Shown here: one piece after another, positions 1 to 11,649 of the stretch
Position numbering within the stretch: position 1 is the first letter of the stretch
How the letters are laid out: each line of letters opens with the position of its first letter
From: Luzula sylvatica
Lineage: Eukaryota; Streptophyta; Magnoliopsida; Poales; Juncaceae
Assembly: GCA_946800325.1 (NCBI GenBank)
Contig: OX326957.1
Location: 18,945,591-19,009,590, forward strand
DNA: 64,000 bases
Direction: 5' to 3'
Program-made: the position numbers and the translations under genes
The notes under the pieces: model-generated
The model's input: the letters and a program-made list of their open reading frames with translations, nothing else
Databases searched by the model: none
What the model was told of the DNA's origin: nothing

Positions 1-231
1 TGTCATGACGGTGGGAGACATGTGGGACGCATGACTAGTCACCAACGCGACAGCAAGAAAAAAAGCAAAGAAGAAAGCAACCAACCCTTCGAACGTGATC
101 AATTTCACGTGGTATGGTTCTATCCTTCTACCGCATTGTACCCTCGGAGAGACGACGTGACCCTGGATTTGGGAATCCGGACCAGGCACACACTTCCGCT
201 GCGCGGGGCTCGGGCTCGTCAGATTCCTTCA
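1..231 (+). mobile_element. Diverged partial copia LTR (3' end only)
   Basis: This stretch aligns by eye with the last ~230 bp of the complete LTRs that end at 1266 and 8952, including the blocks around 'gatcaatttcacg', 'ctatccttct' and 'gctgcgcggg'. It carries many substitutions and small indels, so it is clearly older or from a sister subfamily. The left part lies outside the window. The LTR-like end is near 231, where copia reverse-transcriptase codons begin. It may be a solo LTR or the 3' LTR of another element inserted in the same host pol gene. Confidence 0.7.
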
Positions 232-257
232 GTTATAAGAGAGCATAACTTTATCAA
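232..257 (+). pseudogene. Short piece of host copia reverse transcriptase, left of the insertion
   Basis: These 26 bp read in frame as a reverse-transcriptase stretch ending H-N-F-I-K-N. The next residues of that motif, E-E-G-P-C-V, are found only after the inserted element, at 8957. The piece is therefore the left flank of a host copia pol gene split by the 263-8952 insertion. The 5 bp at 258-262 (gaacg) recur at 8953-8957 as the target-site duplication. Confidence 0.75.
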
Positions 258-262
258 GAACG

Positions 263-1266
263 TGAAGGAAATACAGTTTCGGATCAACCGTAAAAGTGTA
301 CACAAGGATGAACGAATGTAAGCGTACATTTGTGGTCATAACTTTCAGTAGGAAAATCCAATTTGAATGGTTCAAATTGGGTTAGATAGATAATGTGATT
401 ATCTCGAACTTTCATATAGAAATATGTTTCATTTGAGCGAAGTATCAGTGTCGTTTTAATGGAATATCGAAAGGGTGCGATAGTTTGACATATAGTCAGT
501 AAAACGTCCGTAACTTTCGCATCCAAACTCCAATTGGGCCAGTCAAAATTGGGTTGGAAATATAATACGATTATCTACAACTTTCGTGAATGTTCAAAGT
601 CGGTTGGGACGATTTAACATTTTCGTTTCAACAGAATATTGAAAGGGTGTCTGCAGTTTTCTGTGTGAAAGGGTGTATATTGGATATACATGCCTTTTGG
701 CCCATCCTTATCCTATATGATATAAATAGGATTTTTCTCTCTCTCTCTCTAGACCAGATCATTCAGATGAATATATGGTATTATTCAGAATATTCCAGAA
801 ATATAGAGAGACATCTTTCTAGAGAGAGAAAGGGTGTGAAAAGAGAAAGACCGAGAAAAAGGAGTTTTTCTCGGTGTAGAGAATCGATCTAATCAAGCAA
901 GTTCGCCGGTGCAGCGTCTAGGCAGTTGCACCCGCGACCGACGAACTCCGACTGTGATCAAACCGAAGGAGCAAAACTGTTGGTTGTGGAAGAGTGTGGA
1001 CGTAGGACGCACGAAAGACAACCGGAGGCGTGTCAAGACGGTGCGAGACGTGTGGTATGGGACGCACGGGCTAATCACCAACGTGACATCGGAGAAGGAA
1101 AGGATGCGAGCGATCAACCCGTCGTGCGTGATCAATTTCACGCTGGCAATCGTCTATCCTTCTATTGCATCGGACCCTCGAAGTCATGGCGTGATCTTGG
1201 ATTTTGGGAACCGGACCGGGCCTTCATATCCGTTGCGCGGGCCCGGGGATGGGTGAATTCCCAACA
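263..1266 (+). repeat. 5' LTR of the copia element
   Basis: This 1004-bp repeat begins with TG and ends with CA, and is matched by 7900-8952. It contains a CT-rich tract near 735-752 and a GC-richer 3' half. It lacks a ~45-bp segment present in the 3' LTR near 8595-8639. Apparent reading frames in it also occur in the other LTR copy and show no protein similarity I recognise. Confidence 0.9.
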
Positions 1267-1280
1267 GTGGTATCAGAGCG
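1267..1280 (+). other. Primer-binding site (initiator Met-tRNA type)
   Basis: Directly after the LTR end comes GTGGTATCAGAGC. TGGTATCAGAGC is complementary to the 3' end of plant initiator methionine tRNA, the usual primer for copia elements. Its position fixes the 3' border of the 5' LTR. Confidence 0.88.
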
Positions 1281-3655
1281 ATCGCCATCGATTTGAGGGT
1301 CGAATCATAGTCGTATATTCGATATACGCACGGGTTATCAAAGTTCGTACCCGTTTGCATGATGTTACATATAGAGAATGTCAAATTTCGTTAAAATCAC
1401 AAGTGTAATTCACTAGAGATTAATCAAAAGTTGATTGAGAGTATCTAGTAATGATCGTGAAAAAGTTTCATGATTTATCGTTTAAGAAACGACCGAAAAC
1501 GGAAGAAACGGCGAAATCTGCTGAAAATCAGAGTTTCTGCCGCCCCGGGGGCAGTTTTTGGCGCCCCGGATGCGTCCCGGGCGAGGTTTTCTCGCGCCCC
1601 ACGGGCCTCGGATGGGGCAAGGACCCCCCCTCTGGATGCTGATTTTGTTTTCGCGATAACTTTGGCTACGAAACTCGAAATTTTGAGTTCTTTATATCGA
1701 TTTGATCGGCATCAAACATTCTAGCATTTAAGATAATTAATTATTTAGAATAATTTGTCTCCCTAAATAAATCATATGCGTTTTTGAAAATCTTGTGATA
1801 GTGATATAATATGATTATGTCACGAATTATTTAAACATCAATGTCATGATCACTCATAATATTTATGTCGTGGAAATGTCTTCCATGTCCACATCCATCG
1901 AGATTGGTATGACATAATGCGTGGTTTCAGGCCATAGTCGGGCACGCATTATTGTATGTATTGATGCGGGTGGTAAGCGTTAATTGGGGACTCACGTGGG
2001 TTCAGGCCATAGTCGGGCACGTGAGTAGTTCAATTAAACGATACGTTGGATATGGTTATGACTTAACCGTCCAAGCTAATCCGATTAGAGTTCGGGGCAT
2101 AGATAGAATGTACACACGGAATTGGGATTGTATATGATACGATCCATCACCGAAATTCTATAAAGGTTCAAGGGTCGTATACAATGTTTTAAATTGCGAT
2201 ATTGCGGTCCATTGCGGTCGGGTCTTTTTTGCAGCGGATTGCGTTTGCGGGCGCAATTGCGGCGCAATGAACTTATTGCGGACAGTCGTTGCAATATTAA
2301 ATTATGTAAAAATAATAGTTTGTTTAAATATATTTTTCACAATATTTTCTTCTAAAAAGGATAAAAAAGTTGATTGTCCAGGAACATTTTCAGTATAAAT
2401 AAAAGTTGATCATAAAATTTTCATTAAAATGGCAATTATACGGGATCTTTGGATTTGTATTTTGTTGAAGAATTTTTTGTCGACATCCAAAAATATCAAA
2501 ACACTATAACTCAAATTTTAAATCGAAACATCAATGAAATACAATGAAAATTATGAAAGCCATATATTTATAGATGAAAATGACATATTTTAGAAGTTAT
2601 GTATGTTATGAGTATATTTTATCAAATATTTTGATAATAAAACATGAAAACTAAGTATTAAATAATCTCAAAAATTATGTTATAATGTTTATATTAAATA
2701 ATTCTCGACGAAATTAATTTAACGTGTGTTTCGTGTTTAATTCAGGGTAAAAGACAAAATTTCACAAATTCAAGCCCATCATTGCGTTCCTCTCGCCGAG
2801 ACGAGCGATTTCAATATAAATTTCGTGTAATTTGATGGAAGGATTTGAAAATTACAACGATTTGAATATTATCCCGCAATTTGTACCCGCAATTACCGCA
2901 ATTTTCCCGCAATTTTCCCGCAATTGCGCCGCAATGGCCGCAATTTTTCGAAAACGCAATATACCGCTATATGTTATTGCGAAATTGCGATTCTAAATTT
3001 CGGGCCGCAATTGCGCCGCAATTTAAAACACTGGTCGTATATGATACGATTGGATAATAATCCTACCTAAATAAGCGAGATCCCATTTGTCGGCCATAGT
3101 CACTTATGGGAGGATTGCGAAATATGGATCTTGAGTGTTATGGACTTGGAGTCCCATTTTGGTATGAGGGTTATCGATTCGATAAAATAACACTATCATA
3201 AAATCATCATATAAGCATATAGATTAAGTACGCACGGTTAGGGAGCTTAATTTTCATCATCCGTTTAGAATTATGTTTTCTAGCAACACCAAATATATCG
3301 ATGAGATCGATATGATAGATGGCTTTTGGGCCGTAATTACCGTAATGAATCTTGATAGTTAAAGAATAGTTTTTAGACTACGTGTTGGACACGTAGATGG
3401 TAAATTCGGGGCTCGAGGCTTTGGCTTCTCGAGGCTTTGGCTTTAGAGAAAGCCGGGTTCGATACACTTTAAGAAGGAATCGAACAATATTACGTGCCTT
3501 GTGGTGGCATGTATAGACGCAAATTTCTCAAAATTGTTTTGAGAATTCGAGTGTATATGAAAGAAAAACGCAAATCTCAAGAAATAGTTTCAAGAGATAG
3601 AGCATGTTGAATGGTTCAATGCGGCTCAAAGAGTAGGTTAATTTTGAGACGCCTT
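1281..3655 (+). other. Copia leader and decayed gag 5' region
   Basis: No reading frame here gives recognisable protein. A short GC-rich patch with CCCCGG motifs lies at 1540-1640. The stretch is interrupted by the hAT MITE at 2182-3033. It probably represents the 5' untranslated leader and most of a ruined gag gene. Confidence 0.5.
2182..3033. mobile_element. Non-autonomous hAT element (MITE), 852 bp
   Basis: Terminal inverted repeats read CAATGTTTTAAATTGCG on the left and the complement of CAGTGTTTTAAATTGCG on the right. An exact 8-bp duplication, GTCGTATA, flanks it (2174-2181 and 3034-3041); 8 bp is the hAT hallmark. Many copies of ATTGCGG/CCGCAAT crowd both ends (2190-2290 and 2870-3025), as expected for subterminal transposase-binding repeats. 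The middle is AT-rich with no transposase frame. It inserted after the copia sequence was formed and splits its leader. Confidence 0.9.
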
Positions 3656-3870
3656 ATGGGTCTTTGATTAACACTCATGTTTTGATGGTACGAGATTTGA
3701 TCTTCGTGACCAAATATCATATGCATTCGATAGATAAGTCGATCCCGAAATTGCATGAGATGCGATGTAAATTTGAATAGGAGATGGTTGGAGCATCTGA
3801 GGAATCCAGAGCATTAAGATGCGTGGATGTCCTTGTAATTCAAAGGCGCAATCGAAAGAAATAAATGTCT
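3656..3870 (+). pseudogene. Relic of copia gag (3' end)
   Basis: Pieces of this stretch read like the end of a copia gag protein: an M-H-S-I-D-K-S-I-P-K-L-H-E-M block, then a basic stretch after V-L-V-I-Q. Stops interrupt it. A gag 3' end is expected here, just upstream of the pre-integrase domain. No intact product is possible. Confidence 0.55.
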
Positions 3871-3954
3871 AAGGGTATTTTGGGAAATTGTTTTCCAAAC
3901 AGAAAGTTCGGACAAGGAGTTGTCCAAACTAATGACTCAAAGAACGGTGAAATC

Positions 3955-4900
3955 CGAGGAGGATTAAACCTAGAAGTTGATTGCTTCTTTTGGCATTGCC
4001 GTCTTAGCCATATGAATGAGATACGCGAATCTAGATTCCATATGATGGATTGCTAGAATCATTCGAATTAGATTCGATTGATTGATGCGATACTTATTTA
4101 TTAGGCAAGATGACAAAGGACATCATTCTCCAAAGGTTGGAGAAAGATCCAACGAATTATTGGAAATTACATTTAGATGTAAATGTTCCGATAGATTCCG
4201 AGGCAAGAGGAGGCTATCGGTATATTGTTACGTTTACGAACGGTTAAAGTAGATACAGTAATATTTGTTTAATGCGTGCCGAAGCAGAGACTTTTGAAAG
4301 GTTCAAAGAGTTTCAAAAACAAAATACAAAATCGACTTAGCAAGAAAATCAAAGCCCTTTAATAGGATCAAGGTGGCGAGTATTTGAGCTACGCACTTCG
4401 ATAGGATCGAAGAGGCGATATTTGAGTTATATGTATTGATTATCATTCATGATTGTGGAATCGTTTCACGATTATCTTCATTTCGGAACATTGAGATGTG
4501 GCCGAAAAGAGGAATTGAACGCATGTTGGACATGGTTCGATAAATGATAAGTCAAACGGATCTCCCAAAAATGTTTTGGGGATACGCCCTTGAGACAGCG
4601 GCACTAATGAATGGTGCATATAAGATATGGACCATAAACCTTCTAATCGGTACAAAAGATGTCATATGAGATATGGATTGGAATGGTTCCGAAGTTGTCA
4701 TTTGTACAGATTTGAGGATGTGAGTATATTTCGAAATTGGTTTCGATTAAACTCAATCCCAAATCTGAAAATTTATCGTTTATCATATATCCTGAAGGAA
4801 ACTAAAGGGTATTAGTTCTAACGTCCCGACGAAAATGAGATTTTCGTGGCTCGAAGAGATGCCTTCTTGGAGGAGGACATAATGCACACAAGTTTGGAAC
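3955..4900 (+). pseudogene. Relic of copia pre-integrase and integrase
   Basis: The block W-H-C-R-L-S-H-M-N (about 3988-4015) is the gag pre-integrase zinc motif. Further on come A-R-G-G-Y-R-Y-I-V-T-F-T (near 4205), an F-E-R-F-K-E-F block (near 4295), D-L-P-K-M-F-W-G-Y-A-L-E-T-A (near 4560-4600), and the pro-pol style K-E-T-K-G-Y and V-A-R-R-D-A-F-L-E-E-D (4795-4880). These are standard Ty1/copia integrase landmarks in the right order. They lie in different frames with several stops, so the gene is dead. Confidence 0.8.
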
Positions 4901-4929
4901 TTGATGCCATTTATCTCTACGCGGGCTAG

Positions 4930-6765
4930 AGGGAGTAGAATAAATCTCGAAAGAGTTCGAGATCTGAAAATGAATATTGTACCGATGAAAGTTGACACGA
5001 CTTCATCAAGAGTTGATGAATACGAGTCGAACACACAAAGGAATTTTTCGTAGATCGAGTAGGCTACATCATAAGCCGGTAAATACGGATTTATCGTGGC
5101 TAATGATGATAGATCGAAATCATATGATGATTCGATATCCTACAAGGATACTATGAAAAGTTGATTCCACATGACATAGTGTCATGAAATCTGAAATTCA
5201 ATTCGTGTACATTATCAAGTTTGGAACTTGATTCAATCACTTTCTGGGTTAGACTCATGAAATGCGAAAGGGTTTTCAAGGTGAAGAACCTACATGGATA
5301 GGAATTTGCATATATGCAAAGCGAGGCTCGTAGCGAAGAGTTTCAAGTAATTCGTAGTTGGACTATGAAGAAACGTTTTCGCATGTTGCCATGCTTTCAC
5401 ATTCTCAAAATTCTGCTTGCCATGGTCGCATATTATGACTATGTGCTATGGCAAAATGGATGTCAAAACCGAATTTCTTGACATAAATTTTTTGAAAGAA
5501 TGTGTACTTGACACAACCTTACGGTTTTGTCGATTCATAAGAATTGGTGATAAGATATGCACGCTTTAACGATCCATATGATGGATTAGAGAAAGCTTCT
5601 CGGAATTGGAATATTCGTTTTGACGAAGTTATAAACTGTTATAAAATTGTCGGAACAAATGGAAACTTTGTGTATACATGAAGGTTAGTGGGAGCCACGT
5701 TATATTTCTTGTAACGACAAAGAATTTAGGCGAGACTGCTTATGAATTAAGCGTGAAGATCTATTGGATAGGTCTAAGAAGTTCCTCGTTCTAGATTATA
5801 GCACGTATATCGACATAATGTTGAAAATGGTTTTCAACATATAACTCCTTGGAGGAGTTAAATCGAAATGTCGAATGGTAGAAATTTTGTACGGCTCGAT
5901 GTGAGACATCAAGCAGGGCGAAAAGTAATAATATGATGCTTTACATTTGATGTGAAGATCTATTATATCTGCCATGACATGTATGTGGCTATACGTCGTA
6001 CACATAAAGCGTCTAATTTACCGTCAATAGAATCCAAGGGAATCACACGAGTTTGAATGTAATGAGATTACATGAGACTAACCCTTGTGAATGTATAATG
6101 GTTATACATATATATATACATAATGGTTGTGTATATTTAAACCGATCGGGATTTGTATTGATAACGGTGAAGTTTATCCTTGAATACTTTGCGAAAGAAT
6201 TCAGGATTTTATTTTATCTATAATGGTGTGGAGGACGTGTTGGTTATAAAGAGTTATAACAACAACAGTTTCCAAATATGGCACGTCCAAATATGTAGCA
6301 CGACTTATCGATCACAAATTGTGTACATGATTTGCTTAAACGAAAGCATGGTTGTGTGGAAAGGTTCCACATGACCAATACTTAATGATTCTATTTACGG
6401 AGGCGAGTATATTGTGGTTATGAATCACAAAAGGAAGCGGTATGGATCAAGGATACATGACCAAACTCGACTAGTCACGAGTTATCGGATTTATGGTTGT
6501 GTATTGCGTGATATGCAATAGTACAAGCCAAAATGCCGAGGTCAAAACCACTTCTAGCCAATACTCAGAAAATTTCATTTGATCCATGAAATTTTATGAA
6601 AAGATGTGATCGTAGGTATTGGAAATGTTCCAAACCTGATAAAGATTAACACTAGCGGGAACGTGCGGACCCGTTTACAAAACCGCTCTCTCTAGTCGCG
6701 CGTGACTGTCATGCGATGACTATGGGTATGAGATACCTAGAGGAGGAAGAAGAGAGTAGAGTGTA
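4930..6765 (+). pseudogene. Relic of copia reverse transcriptase and RNase H
   Basis: From about 5600 the sequence aligns with the better-kept pol at 8975-10012, for example the blocks around 'gaaggttagtgggagcc' (5681), 'acgtatatcgacataatgttgaaaatgg' (5802) and the tail 'gaggaggaagaagagagtagagtgtagtt' (6742). The region before 5600 is reverse transcriptase by position. Stops and frameshifts are frequent and the catalytic YVDD box is not readable. It is much more decayed than the host element's pol. Confidence 0.78.
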
Positions 6766-7899
6766 GTTATCTAATACGATAGTCCTCGCAGGTTGTGGGT
6801 ATGGAGATACCCATAGGTAAACGTTGTATCACCCAAATACTTAATCCATATGAATGCATCCCTTTTAAAAAATTTGTTTACTTAAATTTTTATGCATTCA
6901 CCTTATATGAAAACTGTGTGCGGGTTGTGTAATTTGATTACATGAACCCTGATTTGAGCTTGTGTGGACGCCGGCATAATTGAGGATTATGTGCAGCAAA
7001 ACCGTCGCACCGAAAGTTTCATTTCTAAACATCCCTAGTCGCGGATCAGTTTGCTTAAGAGAGAAGCATTTCTATTACAAGGGAATAGACTGAACGCGTA
7101 CACTAGTACGTTAGCCGAGGAGATGATTATGTTTTGCTAATCATAAGACAAAGGTGTTTGTCGAATCGGGAACGTAGATATATGCTAGGTGACATATATT
7201 GGATATGACCGAAGCCGCGAGACCATGACATGGTTTAGTCATTATAGATGGACTGGCGACGAGTAGGGTATTAGGTTCTTCATACTTGAGGGGACCATTG
7301 ATTGCGTTACGTGCGTAACACGATGCTTTGATATGACCTTACGCTCACCGTCATCATTGGGTATTGTCCGAAACACGAAATTCAATATGAGTCTCCAAGA
7401 TAGGAATTGTTTATTCCGAAAGGAAGAGATATCTCTTTGGCCACTCGATGAATTGATTAACGAAAACCATGGCCGTGGTCAATGATATTAACGGTTAATA
7501 TCGATTGAATTTGTTAAATCAGTTTGGAAATGAGAAATAAGTATAGTTAATCAAAATATAAGGATGACTACCACCATGCCTTTTGATTAACGGATATCGC
7601 AAACAAGAGAACTAATGACCGCTATTCGAGATAGGCACAATGATCACAATCATTTTTCGTGTTAACATGGGTAGCAATGATGGAGTGACTAGATCCCGCT
7701 CATGGGCTTGTAGTGCTTTGGAAACAGCCTACTTCCATCGTTCACCGAACCTACATGGTCACACAACGAGTCGTACTAAATCGGGCTTGATTATAAAATT
7801 GGCACTTGGTATTTTGATATGCGAGCTATATTCTCTAAAATCGTGCATATTGGATGTGCATGAGTATATTTTAGGTAGATCTGAAATTGAGTGGGAGAC
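6766..7899 (+). other. Copia 3' untranslated region with polypurine tract
   Basis: This non-coding stretch separates RNase H from the 3' LTR. It parallels 10013-10985 downstream of the host element's pol, showing that both elements share one unusual family structure with a long 3' region. It ends in GAGTGGGAGAC just before the 3' LTR starts at 7900, a typical copia polypurine tract. Confidence 0.75.
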
Positions 7900-8952
7900 T
7901 GAACGAAATACAGTTTCGGATCAACCGTAAAAGTGTACACAAAGATAAACGAATGTAAGCGTACATTTGTGGTCATAACTTTCAGTAGGAAAATCCAATT
8001 TGAATGGTTCAAATTGGGTTAGATAGATAATGTGATTATCGCGAACTTTCATATAGAAATATTTTTCATTTGAGCGAAGTATCAGTGTCGTTTTAATGGA
8101 ATACCGAAAGGGTGCGACAGTTTGACATACAGTCAGTAAAACGTCCGTAACTTTCGCATCCGAACTCCAATTGGGCCAGGTCAAATTGGGTTGGAAATAT
8201 AATAAGATGATCTACAACTTTCGTGAATGTTCAAAGTCGGTTGGGACGATTTAACATTTTTGTTTCAACAGAATATTGAAAGGGTGTCTGCAGTTTTCTG
8301 TGTGAAAGGGTGTATATTGGATATACATGTCTTTTGGCCCATCCTTATCCTATATGATATAAGTAGGATTTTTGTCTCTCTCTCTCTCTCTAGACCAGAT
8401 CATTCAGATGAATCTATGATATTATTCATAATATTCCAGAAATATGGAGAGACATTTTTCTAGAGAGAGAAAGGGTGTGAAGAGAGATAGACCGAGAAAA
8501 AGGAGTTTTTCTCGGTGTAGAGAATCAATCTAATGAAGAAAGTTCGCCGGTGCAGCGTCTAGGCAGTTGCACCCGCGACCGACGAACTCCGACTCACGGT
8601 GGATACAAGTAGAGGAGCGACACTTGCGGCTCTCCGATTGTGATCAAACCGAAGGAGCAAAACTGTTGGCTGTGGAAGAGTGTGGACGTAGGACGCACGA
8701 AAGACAACCGGAGGCGTGTCAAGACGGTGGGAGACGTGTGGTATGGGACGCACGGGCTAGTCACCAACGTGACACCGGAGAAGGAAAGGATGCGAGCGAT
8801 CAACCCGTCGTGCGTGATCAATTTCACGCTGGTAATCGTCTATCCTTCTATTGCATCGTACCCTCGAAGTCATGGCGTGATCTTGGATTTTGGGAACCGG
8901 ACCGGGCCTTCATATCCGCTGCGCGGGCCCGGGGACGGGTGAATTCCCAACA
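7900..8952 (+). repeat. 3' LTR of the copia element
   Basis: This is the 1053-bp partner of the 5' LTR. Over the first ~330 bp I count roughly 12 differences. It carries an extra ~45-bp segment (about 8595-8639) next to a GACTC/CCGATT junction that the 5' LTR lacks. It ends in CCCAACA and is followed by the duplication GAACG at 8953-8957. Confidence 0.9.
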
Positions 8953-10012
8953 GAACGAAGAAGGGCCTTGTGTATAGAAGAAGGTTAGTGGAAGCCACAT
9001 TGTATTTCTTGTGTTATATGTGGACGACATATTAATCATAGGAAACGATGTTCCGATTCTTACGGAAGTCAAGAAGTACTTGAATAGTCGTTTTGCTATG
9101 GAACACTTAGGTGAGGCCGCCTACATATTAGGCGTGAAAATCTATAGAGATAGATGTAAGAAGCTCCTTGGTCTAAGTCAAAGCACGTACATCGATAAAA
9201 TGTTGAAAATGTTTTCAATGCATAACTCCAAGAAGGGGTTTCTCCCAATGTCGAGTGGCATAAAATTCTCTAAGGCTCAATGTCCGACATCAAGCGAGGA
9301 GAAAAGTCGCGTGGATAAGGTTCCTTATGCTTCGGCAGTAGGATCTATCATGTAAGACATGATATGTACGCGGCCCGATGTGTCATACGCGTTGAGCGTC
9401 GTATCTCGCTACCAATCGAATCACGGGGATCTGCATTGGCAAGTTGGAAAGACTATCCTTAAGTACTTAAAAAGAACTAAGGATCAATTTCTTGTGTATG
9501 GTGGTGTAGAGGAAGGGTTGGTGATAAAGGTTTATACCGACGCCAGTTTTCAAACATGTATCGACGACTTTCGATCACAAAGTGGGTACTTTTTTTGCTT
9601 CAATGGAGGCACAATTATATGGTAGAGTTCCAAACAACCGACATCGGCCGATTCTACAACTGAGGCGGAGTATATAGCGGCTTCCGAAGCCGCTACGGAA
9701 GCGGTATGGATCAAGAAATTCGTGAACGAACTCGGTGTAGTCCCAAGTATATCGGATCCCGTTGTTGTGTATTGCAATAGTACAGGCACAATAGCACATG
9801 CCAAGGAGCCGATGTCGCACCACCGCTCCAAGCATATACTTAGGAAATTTCATTTGATCCGTGAAATTTTACAAAGGAAGGATGTGATCATTACGAAGAT
9901 TGACACTAACGAGAATGTATCGGACTCGTTTACAAAACCGTTCTCTCTAGTCAATCATGATCGTCATGCGAAGACTATAGGTTTGAAATACCTAGAGGAG
10001 GAAGAGAGTTGA
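8953..10012 (+). pseudogene. Host copia pol: reverse transcriptase and RNase H, three stops
   Basis: One frame runs through this stretch with three nonsense codons: TAG at 8975, TAA at 9353 and TAG at 9623. Landmarks are G-P-C-V, Y-V-D-D-I-L-I-I-G-N-D (catalytic box), L-G-V-K-I-Y, I-C-T-R-P-D-V-S-Y-A-L-S-V, then RNase H blocks T-D-A-S-F, T-E-A-E-Y-I-A-A-S-E-A and S-K-H-I-L-R-K-F-H-L-I-R-E-I. The frame ends at TGA 10010-10012. It continues from 232-257 across the insertion. Apart from the stops it is well kept, suggesting it died fairly recently, partly through the insertion itself. Confidence 0.88.
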
Positions 10013-10985
10013 GTGTAGTTATCTAAAATGATAGTCCTCGTAGGTTATAGTTGTAAAAGATGTATCAACCAATACTTAATCTATATTAATGCATTTTCAA
10101 AATTTTAAATTTTATTTGCATTTACGTTTTATGAAAAATGTGTGTGGATTGTGTAATTTGATTACATTAACCTTGATTTGGACTTGTGTGAGCGTCTACA
10201 TAATATGTGATTATGTTAAGTAAAACCGTCACACCATAAGTTACATTTCAAAATAATCCCTATTCGCGATTAGGATACTTAAGAGAGAAGCATATGTATT
10301 ATACGATAATAGACTAAACGTGTACACTAGTATATTTGCCGATGTGATGATTTTATTTTTCTAATCATAGGACAAATGTGTTTGTCGAATCGGAGGTTAT
10401 ACATATTGGACTTGACCAAAAGTGTGAGACCATAACTTGGTTTAGTCATTAGAGATGGACTCGCAACAAATAGGGTTTTGGTTCTTCACACTTGAGGTGA
10501 TCATTGAGCGTTTTGCGTGCGTAACAAAATTATTTAATGCGTTTTTCCGCTCTTTGTAAAAGGATGGCCAAAAGGATCAATATTCGGTATTGTCAGAAAC
10601 ACGACAATCGATGTGAGTTACCAAGATAGGATTTGTTTCTTTTGCAAGAAAGAGATATCCCTTAAGCCTCTCGATGAATCGATTAATGAAATCTATGACC
10701 ACAGCCAATGATATTAAAGAGTTAATATCGATTGTATTTGTTAATTCGATTTGGTATCAGGAAAAAGTATAATCAATCAAAATATAAGGATGACTACTAC
10801 TATGCATTTTGGTTGACGGATATCATAAACATGAGAGCTAGTAACCACTATTTGAGATAGGTATAATGATCACAATTATTTTTCGTGGTAACATGGGTAC
10901 CTATGATGGATTTCCTAGGTCCCGCTCGTGAGCTTGTAAGGCTTAGGCGTTGATTATAAAGTATGTGCTATATTTTTGAAGTACA
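10013..10985 (+). other. 3' untranslated region of the host copia element
   Basis: The stretch matches 6766-7850 of the inserted element block by block, for example 'gatcacaatnatttttcgtg' and 'gtcccgctcgtgagcttgta'. Near 10945 a deletion removes about 70 bp relative to the other copy, and similarity fades near 10985. No 3' LTR of this host element follows, so its right end is lost. Confidence 0.7.
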
Positions 10986-11632
10986 TGTTTTATTTATATT
11001 TTTTGAAATATGACTATTTTTTAGATGTATGATATGTTTTTTTAATGCATCAAACATCTTTTTAAATCTGATATATCTCTTTGACTACAATATGTTTTTG
11101 AATTATAATATTTTTGTATGTCACATTTTTTTAATAGAAGTATATATTTTTCAAAATATCAAGTGTATATTTTTAATTATACTTGTTTTTAATATTAGTA
11201 TACCTATATTGATTTTTCATATCATATACCTTACTTAGCTATCATACATTTGTTGAATATAGATTTTGCGTAATACTACACCTACAAACAAACTACAAAA
11301 AAGTACTTGGCGCATTCTCGACGACTCTCATGGACGACAATGGTGACAGATAGTGATCTAAGTAATCAATAGATATGATTCGACGATTCTTCTTCTTGAT
11401 AGGAGTCTTATCTTACATGCAATAATTTGTTTTTAACATTAACACAAAAACAAGTTCCAATCAACGATTTATACAATCTGTCTTAAAAGAAAAAAAATAA
11501 GTACAATAAAAAATACTATGATCCATGGTTTCATAACAACTAGCGAAAACGCAAAATAAGTTAAGAAAAATACCAATAAGTTAATAATATAATCACGTTA
11601 TTCTTACTTTACTTTATTTGGTATTCTCATTC
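10986..11632. other. AT-rich intergenic stretch, nothing recognised
   Basis: The sequence is T-rich with short open frames of low complexity and no conserved protein blocks. No terminal repeats or duplications were spotted. Confidence 0.5.
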
Positions 11633-11649
11633 AACACTTTTAAAGAATG

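Larger units (their letters stand above)
263..8952 (+). mobile_element. Complete, coding-dead Ty1/copia LTR retrotransposon
   Basis: The element has two long direct repeats (263-1266 and 7900-8952), each starting TGAA and ending CCCAACA. It is flanked by the 5-bp duplication GAACG (258-262 and 8953-8957). A primer-binding site follows the 5' LTR and a purine tract precedes the 3' LTR. Internal order is gag end, pre-integrase zinc region, integrase, reverse transcriptase, RNase H, the order of Ty1/copia. All coding parts carry frequent stops and frameshifts, although the LTRs look about 96% alike over the first 330 bp. A hAT MITE (2182-3033) sits in the leader. It inserted into the reverse transcriptase of a related copia element. 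Confidence 0.9.

Noticed and set aside
909..1408. Overlapping frames in the copia LTR, repeated at 8567-8977
   Set aside because: They lie in LTR sequence present in two copies, lack family similarity and differ between copies by indels.
1451..1724. GC-rich frames after the copia primer site as a possible captured gene
   Set aside because: Two overlapping frames, low complexity, no conserved protein; position fits the element's leader.
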